From JAHEGP01 sp963751595 (GTDB lineage Bacteria > Pseudomonadota > Gammaproteobacteria > Pseudomonadales > JAHEGP01), in the NCBI GenBank assembly GCA_963751595.1, contig CAVVVC010000006.1, positions 186,001 through 250,000 of the forward strand: 64,000 nt of DNA. Reading direction: 5' to 3'. Shown here piece by piece: positions 23,800 through 32,712 of the stretch. The notes under the pieces were generated by a model. The model was not told the origin of the DNA, did not search any database, and was given only the letters and a program-made list of their open reading frames with translations. Position 1 is the first letter of the stretch; every line of letters starts with the position of its first letter. The translations under genes and the position numbers were made by a program.

Positions 23800-25173
23800 T
23801 CACAGATACACCTGGAGCAGGCTGCGCACATCGACCCTGGCCTGCAATCGTGCCGCCAGCATGAACATCCCCCCCAGCTTGCGATGCAAAAACAGCGCGT
23901 CCGCGGGGGGTGTATGCCAGTAACCTTTTTCCATACTCAGGGTCATTCCGGCCTCACTCAATCGAGACGTCAGATCGGACTCGGAGAAATCGTAGGGCCC
24001 CGGATGACGGGCCGGTTCGGTGGCCATCATAAACAGGTCGAGCAGGCTTTCGCGCTGATCCTGGCTCATCTCTTCCTGAAAATAGCCGATCGCCCGGGCG
24101 CTCACGAACAGGGCGTCGCGGTCCTGGGCAATAGCCGCCCGGAACAGATTTCGGTAGGCTTCTACAATCTCATCGGAATAGGTACGGGTGGCGCCAAAAT
24201 CGAGCAGGATCAATTGCTTGCTCTGGTAACAGTACTGGTAATTGGCAAAATTCGGGTCGGTTTGCACCATTTTGAACTCGAAGAGCTCCCGAAACAGCAA
24301 TTCCATCAACAGGCTCATCGCGCGCTCACGCGCCACCCGGGTCGCCCCCTGCAGCGATTCGATCGGCTGGCCTTCGACAAAGCTCATCGCCAGAATGTTC
24401 TCGGTAGTGAGTTCCGACGCCACTTCGGGGAGCACGAATTGCGGGGCATCCGCCAGCAACTCACGATAGCGGGTGAGATAGCTGGCCTCGCGCAGGTAGT
24501 CAGCCTCCTCGTGAAGCTGGGTTTTGGCCTCGGCCAATAGCGGCCCGATTTCCAGTTGCGGGGGTACCAGGCGGGAGATCCGCAGCAAGGTCGCTACATT
24601 GTCGACATCGCTGTTAATGCTCTTGCGCACACCGGGGTACTGCAGCTTGATGGCCAGTCGTTTTCCCTTGAGTGATATGGCCTCGTGCACCTGACCAATC
24701 GAAGCCGAGGCCACGGGGTCGAAGGAGAACTGGTAGACCTTTGTCTCCCAATCCTTGCCCCAGTTTTCCTCCAACACCGCCACGACCTGCTTCACTGGCA
24801 TCGATTGGGCATCGGACCGGAGCCGCGCCAGCACTTCGGTGAACTGGGGTGGCAGCACATCTCCGGCATCCATGGACAGCAACTGCCCTACCTTCATCGC
24901 CGCACCCCGCAGGTTTGCCAGTTGGTCCGCCACCCTGCGGGCGTTGGCCGGGGTCAGTATCAGGTCGCTGGCCTTCGGGCGATTGCCCTGCGCCAGTTGC
25001 CGGCTGCCCTCGGCCAACATGCCCCCCGCGACGCCGGAGGCCAGACGCACCATTCTGGAAAAACGCGAAACCCGGTTCCCCGGCACCGATGCATTGCCCC
25101 CCTGGGCCTTGCCCTTTGGCTTGGTTTCGGGGGCCGCCGGTGAGCGGGATTTTTCAGGGGGTTTATCTGCCAT
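23800..25173 (-). CDS. ABC1/AarF/UbiB-family atypical kinase
   Basis: This protein of about 457 residues belongs to the ABC1 (UbiB/COQ8-like) protein-kinase-like family. The family-specific K-x-G-Q motif is K-V-G-Q in A-M-K-V-G-Q-L-L-S-M-D-A (about residues 68-79). The Ala-rich loop is seen as A-S-A-S-I-G-Q-V-H-E-A, and the metal-binding region as I-L-L-D-F-G-A-T-R. True UbiB proteins in ubiquinone synthesis are about 540 residues with C-terminal membrane helices; this one is shorter and lacks them, so I do not call it ubiB. The Pro/Lys-rich N terminus is variable. ATG 25173 is preferred to 25242 but has no strong ribosome site. Confidence 0.88.
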   Translation of the reverse strand: MADKPPEKSRSPAAPETKPKGKAQGGNASVPGNRVSRFSRMVRLASGVAGGMLAEGSRQLAQGNRPKASDLILTPANARRVADQLANLRGAAMKVGQLLSMDAGDVLPPQFTEVLARLRSDAQSMPVKQVVAVLEENWGKDWETKVYQFSFDPVASASIGQVHEAISLKGKRLAIKLQYPGVRKSINSDVDNVATLLRISRLVPPQLEIGPLLAEAKTQLHEEADYLREASYLTRYRELLADAPQFVLPEVASELTTENILAMSFVEGQPIESLQGATRVARERAMSLLMELLFRELFEFKMVQTDPNFANYQYCYQSKQLILLDFGATRTYSDEIVEAYRNLFRAAIAQDRDALFVSARAIGYFQEEMSQDQRESLLDLFMMATEPARHPGPYDFSESDLTSRLSEAGMTLSMEKGYWHTPPADALFLHRKLGGMFMLAARLQARVDVRSLLQVYL

Positions 25174-25308
25174 GGCTCCGTTCGTCGTTGGGGTGAGAAT
25201 TGTTTGGTCAGGGCTGACCATTGCGATGGGTGTGGGGGCCAAACGCCGCCCCCCACCGCTGTACTGCTTCGAGCCTCATCGAGTGCCCGGAAGGTTCCTT
25301 ACGCAAAA

Positions 25309-25638
25309 CTACTGACCCTGGATGCCTGGTATATTCAACTGCGCCAACCGCCGGCGAAGATCACGGATCTCATCCATCAAATCCAGTGCCAGCGCGACCC
25401 CGGCCAGATTGATTTCCATATCACGCTGCAAGCGCAGCGCCGTTCGAGCCCGGGCCAGGCTAGCCCCGGAAAACCGAGGCTGCCCCCTATCTTCCGACAC
25501 CGGCTCGACGATGCCCTCGTCCACCAACGCCTCGATGGCATCCCTGGTAACGGTGCATGCGCTACAAAATTCCTCCACCGTAAACAGGGTGGTTTCGGTA
25601 ATGATCAGCCCTTCCAGGACCCGCGTTTTTTGCTGCAT
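25309..25638 (-). CDS. cbpM: Chaperone modulator CbpM
   Basis: This is a 109-residue MerR-like protein. The N-terminal winged-helix part (F-T-V-E-E-F-C-S-A-C, then I-E-A-L-V-D-E-G-I-V-E-P) is followed by a helix that ends D-E-I-R-D-L-R-R-R-L. CbpM binds the J-domain of CbpA and inhibits both its co-chaperone and DNA-binding activity. It starts two bases after the cbpA stop, which is the standard cbpA-cbpM arrangement. Confidence 0.92.
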   Translation of the reverse strand: MQQKTRVLEGLIITETTLFTVEEFCSACTVTRDAIEALVDEGIVEPVSEDRGQPRFSGASLARARTALRLQRDMEINLAGVALALDLMDEIRDLRRRLAQLNIPGIQGQ

Positions 25639-25640
25639 TC

Positions 25641-26594
25641 CTATGCCTCCAGTTTTGCCCGGGGATTGAACGCCATGGACTGCTCCATCTCGCGGTAGAG
25701 CGCTTTATCGGCGTCGGTCCTGGCCGGCGGCAGGACGATTTTCACCACGGCGTACAAATCGCCCGGGGGTGAACCGGGCAGCCCCCTGCCCTTGAGCCGC
25801 ATCTTGTTTCCGGCCGCCGTGCCCCCGGGAACATTCAGCTCCACCTCCCCCGCAGGAGTCGGTACCCTGACCTTTGCGCCGAGCGCCGCTTCCCAGGGTG
25901 CCAGCGGCAACTCGAGATAGAGGTCGCTGTCTTCCACCCGGTAGCGAGGATGGGGCTTGAATTCCACTTCGAGGTAAAGATCGCCGGCGGGTCCACCACC
26001 AAACCCGGGACTACCCTGCCCGGCCAGGCGAATTTGCTGGCCCGGCTTGATGCCGGCTGGAATCCGCACGTTCAGGGTGCGCTCCTTGGTGTGCACCCGA
26101 CCCTCGGCATCCACCACCGGCGCGTGCAGCGTAATGGCGCGTTCAGCGCCCTTGAATGCGTCTTCCAGGTCGATCAGGATGCGCGCATGGTGGTCTTCAC
26201 CCCGCGCCTGATAACTCCCCCGCGCGCCCTGGTGCCCGGGCTGCGCCTGCCCACCGGCCCGGCCGAAAATGGACTCGAAAAAATCACTGAAGCGGGCAGA
26301 GTCAGCTCCACTGAAGCCCCCCGTGTACTCAAAGCCTGCGTCCCAGTCCGGCGGCGGCTGGAAGTCCTGTCCCTGTTGCCAGTTGGCGCCGAGCTGATCA
26401 TAGGCCGCGCGCTTTTCCGGATCTTTGAGCACCTCGTAGGCCTCACCAAGCTCCTTGAAACGCTCGTCAGCGTCTTTTTCCTTGCTTACATCAGGGTGGT
26501 ATTTGCGCGCCAGTTTGCGGTAGGCGCGCTTGATTTCATCCTGGGTCGCATCCCGCGCCAACCCAATGATGTCGTAGTAATCCTTGAATTCCAT
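25641..26594 (-). CDS. cbpA: Curved-DNA-binding DnaJ-like co-chaperone CbpA
   Basis: This is a 317-residue type II J-protein. The J-domain (about residues 4-70) has Y-H-P-D-V-S-K with the essential HPD. A Gly/Phe/Asp linker follows, and two C-terminal beta domains contain R-I-P-A-G-I-K-P-G-Q-Q-I-R and K-G-R-G-L-P-G. The cysteine-rich zinc domain of DnaJ is absent, as in CbpA. It works with DnaK and can bind curved DNA. GGGAGA lies before the ATG at 26594. Confidence 0.94.
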   Translation of the reverse strand: MEFKDYYDIIGLARDATQDEIKRAYRKLARKYHPDVSKEKDADERFKELGEAYEVLKDPEKRAAYDQLGANWQQGQDFQPPPDWDAGFEYTGGFSGADSARFSDFFESIFGRAGGQAQPGHQGARGSYQARGEDHHARILIDLEDAFKGAERAITLHAPVVDAEGRVHTKERTLNVRIPAGIKPGQQIRLAGQGSPGFGGGPAGDLYLEVEFKPHPRYRVEDSDLYLELPLAPWEAALGAKVRVPTPAGEVELNVPGGTAAGNKMRLKGRGLPGSPPGDLYAVVKIVLPPARTDADKALYREMEQSMAFNPRAKLEA

Positions 26595-26735
26595 AGTGTC
26601 TCCCGCAGGACGTCGTTAGCGGCGATTGTATCCGGGCCGCGCCGCGCCCAGCAGCTAATTGCGCCAGCCCACCACTAGCAAGGTGGGGCCATCCTGGGGG
26701 AGATACAAGCCCCTGGCAGGCTTTCCGCGGCTTGG

Positions 26736-26875
26736 CAGGCTGCTGAAAAACTATCTACGTGGCGATCGCAGCGTTAAGAACCGGCTCAACTCGGTTATTT
26801 ATTGCCCATAAACTCCCTCGTTGCGCCGGTTCTTGCCTTGCGCTCGCTGCCTCGAATACGCTTCTCAGCAGCCTG
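26736..26875. repeat. 140-bp imperfect palindromic repeat (MITE/REP-like)
   Basis: The outer ends are CAGGCTGCTGAAAAA (26736-26750) and its near-complement CTTCTCAGCAGCCTG (26861-26875). An inner inverted pair, AAGAACCGGC and GCCGGTTCTT, lies near the centre. When the right half is reversed and complemented, about two thirds of the bases match the left half over about 65 positions. The right end abuts the stop codon of the methyltransferase gene (26876). It contains no reading frame. This looks like a non-coding mobile repeat that now acts as a transcription-end hairpin. The other 140 bases between cbpA and this repeat show nothing. Confidence 0.75.
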
Positions 26876-27502
26876 TCAGGCTCGTGTGGCTGTACCCAGG
26901 TAATGGTAACCCAGGAAACGTGGCGTTCTGGCCACGTACTCGTTGTGCACCCCGGCGACGGCAAATCCACCGGCCTGCAGAAGCTCGGCAATGGGGCGAT
27001 TGACATGGCAGCCGCCGGCAATTTTTTGCCACAGCGGATCGAGCCGATTTTGCCAGCGCCGCACCCCGGGGTCGGGAGCGAGTCCATGCTCGCAAAACAC
27101 CAGCTTGCCTCCCGGCTTCAAAACCCGCCGCATGCCCTCCAGCGCCCTGCGCCAATCGGGAATGGTACACAATGTGTAGGTCAACAGCACGGTATCGACA
27201 CTGGCGTCCTCCAGCGGTATCTCCTCGCCCGGCAGGTCCAACCACGTCACGGGAAACGGCGCTTCATCAATCCGCGGCTGGGCCAGCGATCGCATGCCGT
27301 GGCAGGGCTCCAGGCCCCATACCATCTGCACCCGGGCGGGGTCATAAAAGGGCAGGTTCAAGCCCGGTCCCATGCCAACCTCCAGGACCCGACCCTGGGC
27401 AAGGGGAACGACCTTCCCCCGCTGCCGGGCGATCGCCCTGTTGCCACAGGCACAATTGATAAAGTGCGGCAATAGCTTGTCTTCGTAAAATTCCCTGAAC
27501 AC
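26876..27502 (-). CDS. Class I SAM-dependent methyltransferase
   Basis: This protein of about 208 residues has the SAM-binding Rossmann fold. Motif I is V-L-E-V-G-M-G-P-G-L-N, followed by the acidic W-G-L-E-P and L-P-L-type block (D-L-P-G-E-E-I-P-L-E-D-A-S-V-D-T-V). Post-motif R-V-L-K-P-G-G-K-L-V-F-C-E-H is typical of UbiE-like and methyltransferase-11 enzymes. The small-molecule substrate is unknown. The start is uncertain: GTG 27502 has GAGG six bases upstream, while TTG 27535 would add 11 residues. Three nearby cysteines at the N terminus (I-N-C-A-C-G) are unusual but seen in METTL7-like relatives. Confidence 0.85.
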   Translation of the reverse strand: MFREFYEDKLLPHFINCACGNRAIARQRGKVVPLAQGRVLEVGMGPGLNLPFYDPARVQMVWGLEPCHGMRSLAQPRIDEAPFPVTWLDLPGEEIPLEDASVDTVLLTYTLCTIPDWRRALEGMRRVLKPGGKLVFCEHGLAPDPGVRRWQNRLDPLWQKIAGGCHVNRPIAELLQAGGFAVAGVHNEYVARTPRFLGYHYLGTATRA

Positions 27503-27623
27503 CTGCACCCTCGTCGGCAACCACCTGCCGCGCAAGATACCATAGTTTGCTCAGGTCAAGGCAGCCCAACCGGGACGCAGGCCCAGCCTGGCGAGTGCCA
27601 GGCGGTTTCGGGCTCGACAGGCA

Positions 27624-28433
27624 TCAAAAAATCGTGGGGAATATAAACTTGACGGTGAAGCGAAACAGATTCTCCGGACTGACCGGGCTGTCATCGGCGA
27701 AGTTATACTCGTACTGGACATTGAACTGCACCGGCAGCTTGCCAAAGCGGGCCAATTTGGCAAGCTTGACACCCAGTGGCAGGCTCGTCCACTCGCTGTT
27801 TTCCCAGTCGTAGGTGATGGACATCTCTGAAACTCCGGTCGACCAGCCGTTGCCCAGTGACACGCTCAAGATCGGCTGGAACACACTGACGTTGATGTCC
27901 TCGCGATCGTCCTCCCCGGCCACGGTAAAAATATTCTGGTTAAACAGGCCCCACAAAAAGCCTTCAGCGCGCGCGGTGAAACCCACCGCCGGCCCGAGAC
28001 CCCATTTTTCTGCGCCCCGGTCGGCGCCCCCGGTGGGCAACAGCGCGACCGCACCCACGCCCCAGCGACCCCAGCCCTCATCAAACGTCATCAGATCGAA
28101 AATCGCGGTATCGGAAAGCCCGCTATCGATGAACGGGCTGTCGGTGATAAATGGCACAGTGATCCGAAAGATATGCTTCTGCTCTCCCCACTGCCACGGC
28201 AAGGCCGAGCGTAAAACCACCGTGTTGGCGTCTTCCCCCGAAAGATTGTGAAAGTCGCTGGTATACCAGGTGCCAATCTGCACGTTCATGAGACTGGCAG
28301 TCGGGTCTTCCGCCGCCTGCTCCAGCGACTGACCCTCGGCATCCACCTCGCTATCGAGGGGAACTTGCTCGGCAGAAAGCGGCGCACTCACCGAAACTGC
28401 AAACGCAAATACAAGTAAAAGCCCAATTCGCAT
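27624..28433 (-). CDS. Outer-membrane beta-barrel protein (phenol_MetA_deg-like)
   Basis: This protein of about 269 residues has a signal peptide (about residues 1-22, ending L-S-A-E). It continues as alternating amphipathic strands and ends in a phenylalanine (F-P-T-I-F), the usual beta-barrel C terminus. The strands N-V-Q-I-G-T-W-Y and W-G-V-G-A-V-A-L-L-P-T-G resemble the family often labelled transporter or MetA-pathway phenol degradation protein. No substrate can be assigned. ATG 28433 is preferred; the GTG at 28439 adds two residues. Confidence 0.75.
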   Translation of the reverse strand: MRIGLLLVFAFAVSVSAPLSAEQVPLDSEVDAEGQSLEQAAEDPTASLMNVQIGTWYTSDFHNLSGEDANTVVLRSALPWQWGEQKHIFRITVPFITDSPFIDSGLSDTAIFDLMTFDEGWGRWGVGAVALLPTGGADRGAEKWGLGPAVGFTARAEGFLWGLFNQNIFTVAGEDDREDINVSVFQPILSVSLGNGWSTGVSEMSITYDWENSEWTSLPLGVKLAKLARFGKLPVQFNVQYEYNFADDSPVSPENLFRFTVKFIFPTIF

Positions 28434-28663
28434 CGTCACCCATCCTTTTTATTGTTACCGGGCCTTCTCCAGCCTTTACGACGCCTGCACTTGCTAACTC
28501 CTACCCGTGGGCGCACCTTCCCTGTGGCAATTATGCGCTGCCAGCGCAGTCCCCAAAGACCGTTAAATAACATTATCGTAACGAGCGTGCAAACGAATTT
28601 TTGACGTCCGAATGCGCAATGGTACACCGAAAGACTTCCGCGCTTACCCGGGTAGCCTTGGCA

Positions 28664-29080
28664 TCAGGCACCCAGAGAGGACAGGTAGTCGAGGTAGTAC
28701 TGGGGCAACTGCTCGTACAGCGTGGTCGAATCCCAGTACTCCCGCCAGAACAGGATTTTATCCTTCAGGTCGAACTCGAATACCGCCAGTATGGGTAGCT
28801 CCACCTGCTCGCCGCGTTTGAATTGCAGTGTCTGCTGTCGCTCGACGTAAACCCGGTTTGCCACCTCATCCAGAGCCGATACCCGCATCGCAATACCGCT
28901 GAGTTCGGCGAAACCGATCTCCAGTTTGAAACGAACTTGCTCAACACCGCATACCGCCTCAGGCTCCACCGCGACATCCTGGTAGAGTGTGTTCTCGTTG
29001 AACAGGGTCAGGGCGCCCTCGATATCGAGCTGCTCGATGCAGGCCAGGAGTTTGGCAACGGCGGCTTGCTTGGGGCTCAT
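28664..29080 (-). CDS. NTF2-like/SnoaL-like protein
   Basis: This is a 138-residue protein of the cystatin-like NTF2 superfamily. The N-terminal helix pair (L-L-A-C-I-E-Q-L-D-I-E-G-A-L-T-L-F) is followed by four to five beta strands (V-R-F-K-L-E-I, V-Y-V-E-R-Q-Q, E-L-P-I-L-A-V-F-E-F) and ends F-W-R-E-Y-W-D, the block seen in limonene-epoxide hydrolase and SnoaL-like proteins. Some members are isomerases or hydrolases; the function here is unknown. The gap 28434-28663 upstream of the OM protein shows no gene. Confidence 0.78.
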   Translation of the reverse strand: MSPKQAAVAKLLACIEQLDIEGALTLFNENTLYQDVAVEPEAVCGVEQVRFKLEIGFAELSGIAMRVSALDEVANRVYVERQQTLQFKRGEQVELPILAVFEFDLKDKILFWREYWDSTTLYEQLPQYYLDYLSSLGA

Positions 29081-29143
29081 ACTACGCTACTCCGGACCTG
29101 GTTCGCGGGTTTGGCGAGGCTTTATGTGGCTGGCAGCGCATGG

Positions 29144-29506
29144 CTAGCGGCGAATCTTGGATTGGGTTTTCGCCGGGTTTCCGGCCAGGTGAGTATAGCG
29201 ATGGGCCGCTTGCTGGCCGATCCGCTGGAGAATTTCGTCCAGGTCGGACTGGGCGAACTCTCGGGCGACGGCGGGATTTGACGCCAGACCGCCCATCAGT
29301 TCGTAGTAGGGCGCTGCCTCCGGCATCAGCCGAATGTCCTCGTAGTTGATATCCAGCTCATCTTCGAAGACTTGCTGTAACAACCCCGTCACCTCCTGGA
29401 CAAAGAACTTCTTGGCGTCTTCAACCGACTCGGCGTGGTTGAGCTTCTCCCGCAGGCCGGGTAATACCTCGCGTTCATACTTGGTATACGAGTTCTGAGC
29501 AGCCAC
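29144..29506 (-). CDS. Conserved-looking hypothetical protein
   Basis: This is a 120-residue protein I do not recognise. It starts with GTG at 29506 behind a strong GGAGG seven bases upstream, so it is very likely translated. It is acidic in the first 85 residues and predicted mostly helical (Y-E-R-E-V-L-P-G-L-R-E-K-L, then F-F-V-Q-E-V-T-G-L-L-Q-Q-V-F). The block N-Y-E-D-I-R-L and a Y-Y-E-L-M-G-G turn lie in the middle. The C terminus is basic (K-T-Q-S-K-I-R-R). There is no signal peptide or membrane segment. It is 64 bases upstream of the NTF2-like gene in the same direction. Confidence 0.7.
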   Translation of the reverse strand: MAAQNSYTKYEREVLPGLREKLNHAESVEDAKKFFVQEVTGLLQQVFEDELDINYEDIRLMPEAAPYYELMGGLASNPAVAREFAQSDLDEILQRIGQQAAHRYTHLAGNPAKTQSKIRR

Positions 29507-29715
29507 AGCAAACCTCCAGTGAAATCGATTGATGAACCACTATCATGACACAGCCAACACCATGACTTAAAGGTAGCAGCCGAAAGCCGGTAGCGAAGGT
29601 AAGGGGCACGTTGCTACTATATTTCCTGAAGCCAGGCAGCGCAGCCCCTGAACTTGCACTCCGGGGCCACCATTACTCCTACTAGCGGCCATTACAGGGA
29701 AACACTCCACCACCA

Positions 29716-30351
29716 ATGCCTGACCACATACTTTACTCTTTTCGGCGCTGTCCCTACGCGATTCGCGCAAGGCTCGCTATCCGCTCAAGTGGCACCCGGG
29801 TCGAATTGCGGGAAGTGGTGCTGCGTGACAAGCCGCCATCGATGCTAAAAGCCTCCGCCAAGGGAACGGTACCGGTCCTGCTGCGAGGGGACGGCGAGGT
29901 TATCGACGAAAGCCTGGACATCATGCGCTGGGCCCTGCGCCGTCATGACCCCGAGGGCTGGCTGGCAGTCATGCCGGCCGGTGACGATAACAGCGCGTTG
30001 ATTGCCGCCTGCGACGGGCCTTTCAAGCAGGCGCTGGATCGTTACAAATATGCCGATCGCCAGCCACTCCAGGGGGACGTTTACCGGCGCGAAGCCGAGC
30101 CCTTCATAGGCACGCTGGAGCAGCGTTTGCAAAAGCATCGCTATCTCGGTGGCCCCCGGCCGGGTTTTGCTGATATGGCAATACTGCCTTTCGTTCGTCA
30201 GTTTGCCGCCGTAGACAAAAACTGGTTCGACAGCGCCGGTTACGCAGCCACCCGTAACTGGCTGGATCAGTTGCTGGCAACGCCGCTGTTCGCCGGGGTA
30301 ATGCAGAAATATCCACCCTGGAAAGAGGGTACACAGGGCGAGCGTTTCTAG
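29716..30351 (+). CDS. Glutathione S-transferase
   Basis: This is a 211-residue GST. The N-terminal thioredoxin fold opens Y-S-F-R-R-C-P-Y-A-I-R-A-R-L-A (Cys about 11), and G-T-V-P-V-L-L supplies the cis-Pro turn. D-E-S-L-D-I-M-R-W is the glutathione-binding block, with the first residue in place of the usual Glu. The all-helical C-terminal domain ends with F-A-D-M-A-I-L-P-F-V-R-Q-F-A. It resembles Grx2/YfcF-like bacterial GSTs with an active-site cysteine, so redox or lyase activity is more likely than classical conjugation. The 209 bases upstream show no other gene. Confidence 0.88.
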   Translation: MPDHILYSFRRCPYAIRARLAIRSSGTRVELREVVLRDKPPSMLKASAKGTVPVLLRGDGEVIDESLDIMRWALRRHDPEGWLAVMPAGDDNSALIAACDGPFKQALDRYKYADRQPLQGDVYRREAEPFIGTLEQRLQKHRYLGGPRPGFADMAILPFVRQFAAVDKNWFDSAGYAATRNWLDQLLATPLFAGVMQKYPPWKEGTQGERF

Positions 30352-30370
30352 GGGCAGTGGTGTACGTCGA

Positions 30371-31741
30371 CTAGGCGAGGGGTAGTTGCACTTTCACCTC
30401 GAGGCCCCCGGCCGGGCCGGAGCCCAGATTCAACCTGGCGCAGTGCGCCCGTGCAATCATTTCCACCAGGGCCAGCCCCAGGCCAGAGCCGGATACACTC
30501 GAATCGGCCTGCTGGCGGGGAAGACGGTAGAAGCGCTGCAGCGCGCGCTGGCGCAGTTCGGGGGGAATTCCGGGGCCACTGTCAGCGATACTCAGTTCTG
30601 CAGTCGACCCCGTGGACCTGACCACGATATCGATGGTACCTGCCTCCGGGGTATACTTGATCGCATTGTCGAGCAGGTTACGCACCAGTATGCCCAGCAG
30701 GCGGGGGTTGCCCGAGACCTGCACGTTGGGGTCGCCAGCCAGCGATACCTCCAGCTGCCTGGCATCGATCGCCGCCACGTTTACAGCCACCTGCTCCGCC
30801 ACCAGCCGGGAAAGCGCCACCCGCTCATAGTTTGACCGCTGTTTCTCCGGTGACAGCCGCGCCAGCTCCAGCAGTTGCCCAATCAACTGGCCCAATGAGC
30901 GCGTGGCCTGCAGCGCCGCCCGCAGCGTAGGCTCGGGGGCCGGTCCGGAGTCGGCCAGGGCGTTCTCCAGCTGGGTCTGGATGATCGCAACCGGCGTCCG
31001 TAGCTCGTGTGCGGCATCGCTGGCAAACTGCCGCTCCCTGTCCAGGGCGCTTTGCAGAGAGCCCAGGGCGCCATTGATCGAGGCAACCAGGGGCTGTAAC
31101 TCACGGGGCAAACCGCTGCTTTGGAGTGGACGCAGGTCATCAGCCTCGCGTCGCCCCAGCGCCTCTGCCAAGCGGTCCAGCGGCGCCAGCCCCAGGCGCA
31201 TGATCATAACCACGGCCACGCCCAGCGCCACTACCAGTGCCAGCGCAGTCGACACGTCGTGCAGGGCGAAGCGGGCCGCGAGTTCCCGGCGAACCGCACT
31301 ATTTTGACCAGCGACCAACCAGCGCCCATGTTCCACATCGTGCAGGGAAAAAAAACGCCATGGCTGGTCATCGATTTCAGCGGTGCTGAAGCCCTCCGCC
31401 AGCGGCCCCTGCGGGGTGGCTGGCAGGCTGGAGGATTTTCCCAGCAATTCCCCACTGTCTGTCCAGACCTGGTAGCCCAACTGCGCTTCATAGGGGTGGT
31501 GCTCAGCGCTGTGCACGCTCCCACTGGCGGCAAGCCAGCGCTCCACCTCGACCAGGCTTGAGCGCCCGGAAGCATGGTCGACCAGCCCCAGCAGTATGCG
31601 CGCATACTGGGCCAGTTGGGCGTCAAACACCTCGTCGATTTCATGGGTGCCCTGGCGATGACTCCAGATACTTTCCAGCAGCGCCATGCCGGCGATGGTG
31701 GCCAGCAGCGTGATCAGCAGAAATCGACGCATCGACCTCAT
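30371..31741 (-). CDS. Sensor histidine kinase (QseC/PmrB type)
   Basis: This is a 456-residue membrane sensor kinase. Membrane segments lie at about residues 5-25 and 160-182 with a periplasmic sensor region between them. A HAMP region follows, then the H-box A-A-H-E-L-R-T-P (phospho-His about 248), N-box L-L-D-N-A-I-K-Y-T and G-box I-A-D-S-G-P-G-I-P. The QseC-like N-terminal fold and the pairing with a QseB-like regulator fit the TctE/QseC family. The gene overlaps the regulator by four bases and ends the RND efflux operon, so it probably senses the exported metal or envelope stress. Confidence 0.93.
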   Translation of the reverse strand: MRSMRRFLLITLLATIAGMALLESIWSHRQGTHEIDEVFDAQLAQYARILLGLVDHASGRSSLVEVERWLAASGSVHSAEHHPYEAQLGYQVWTDSGELLGKSSSLPATPQGPLAEGFSTAEIDDQPWRFFSLHDVEHGRWLVAGQNSAVRRELAARFALHDVSTALALVVALGVAVVMIMRLGLAPLDRLAEALGRREADDLRPLQSSGLPRELQPLVASINGALGSLQSALDRERQFASDAAHELRTPVAIIQTQLENALADSGPAPEPTLRAALQATRSLGQLIGQLLELARLSPEKQRSNYERVALSRLVAEQVAVNVAAIDARQLEVSLAGDPNVQVSGNPRLLGILVRNLLDNAIKYTPEAGTIDIVVRSTGSTAELSIADSGPGIPPELRQRALQRFYRLPRQQADSSVSGSGLGLALVEMIARAHCARLNLGSGPAGGLEVKVQLPLA

Positions 31742-32400
31742 GGCTCAGCACTCAGGTAATAACCCACGCCCCTGACGTTTCGAATCAGCGATTCTGGCAG
31801 CTTCTTGCGCAGGTTGTGGATGTGGACTTCAATGGCATTACTGCTCAGCGCGCCGTCCAGGCTGTAAAGCTTCTGTTCCAGCTCATCCCTCGAATAGACT
31901 CGCCCTGGCTGCTCCGCCAGCACCCGCAGCAGGGCAAACTCCCGGCGCGCCAGTGCCACCGGTCGGCCAGCGCAATACAGTTGGTTGGCATTGAGATCAA
32001 GCTGCAGGTCACCGACCATCAGCAGCGCGCTACTGGCTGCCGTGTTGCGTCGTTCCAGAACCCGCAAGCGGGCAAACAGCTCCCGCTGTTCGAACGGCTT
32101 GGTGAGGTAGTCATCGCCACCGAGATCCAGCCCCCGCACCTTATCGTCAAGACTGTCCCGGGCGGTAAGGATGAGCACCGCCACCGTGGACCCACGCCTG
32201 CGCAGTCGCCGCAGTAGGTCCAGGCCATCCTCATCCGGCAGGCCCAGATCGAGAATCATCACATCGATAGACTCTACCGCGAGAATATGCTCGGCGGCGG
32301 CACTGGTGGCAGCATGATCCACCGCATGCCCCTCACGCAACAGGGCGGTGACGATGCCCTGGGCCAGTATCTCGTTGTCTTCAACCAGCAAGATGCGCAT
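31738..32400 (-). CDS. OmpR-family response regulator (QseB/PmrA type)
   Basis: This is a 220-residue two-domain regulator. The receiver domain has the phosphorylation site V-M-I-L-D-L-G-L-P (Asp about 51) and the signalling residues T-A-R and K-P-F. The C-terminal winged helix ends N-V-R-G-V-G-Y-Y-L, typical of OmpR/PhoB. It is the fifth gene of the efflux operon, three bases after the DUF3240 stop. A PmrA/QseB-like direct repeat lies in front of the first gene (38192-38208) and is a plausible autoregulatory site. Confidence 0.94.
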   Translation of the reverse strand: MRILLVEDNEILAQGIVTALLREGHAVDHAATSAAAEHILAVESIDVMILDLGLPDEDGLDLLRRLRRRGSTVAVLILTARDSLDDKVRGLDLGGDDYLTKPFEQRELFARLRVLERRNTAASSALLMVGDLQLDLNANQLYCAGRPVALARREFALLRVLAEQPGRVYSRDELEQKLYSLDGALSSNAIEVHIHNLRKKLPESLIRNVRGVGYYLSAEP

Positions 32401-32403
32401 CGT

Positions 32404-32712
32404 TTACCGTCTGTCGAGATTACCTGAACAACTCACCGCCAATACCCAGTACATAATATCGGCGCCGCTGAAATCCGCAGCCAGATCATCGAGCAGCGAT
32501 GTGCTCACTGCGTCCTCCAGCAGCACCTGGAAGTGCACCCGTCGCGCCTTACCCGCAACGTGCTCGGCGATGCTATCCAGCGCATGCTGCCGACCGTGGC
32601 CGAAACCCGCCATGCTGGAGAAACCACTGATATCACTGCGTGCGGCCAACCAGTCGACCAGCTCCGGTTCGAGCCCCGGAGCCACGTTCAGGCAGAGCAT
32701 GGATTCAGGCAC
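32404..32712 (-). CDS. DUF3240 protein of heavy-metal efflux operons
   Basis: This is a 102-residue protein of the DUF3240 type, which has a PII-like ferredoxin fold and is commonly found beside CzcA/CusA genes. It starts at GTG 32712 behind AGGGGG, overlapping the end of the RND gene; ATG 32700 is the alternative. Visible family-like blocks are F-S-S-M-A-G-F-G-H-G-R and V-H-F-Q-V-L-L-E. It probably has a metal- or nucleotide-sensing role in the cytosol, but no function is established. Confidence 0.85.
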   Translation of the reverse strand: MPESMLCLNVAPGLEPELVDWLAARSDISGFSSMAGFGHGRQHALDSIAEHVAGKARRVHFQVLLEDAVSTSLLDDLAADFSGADIMYWVLAVSCSGNLDRR

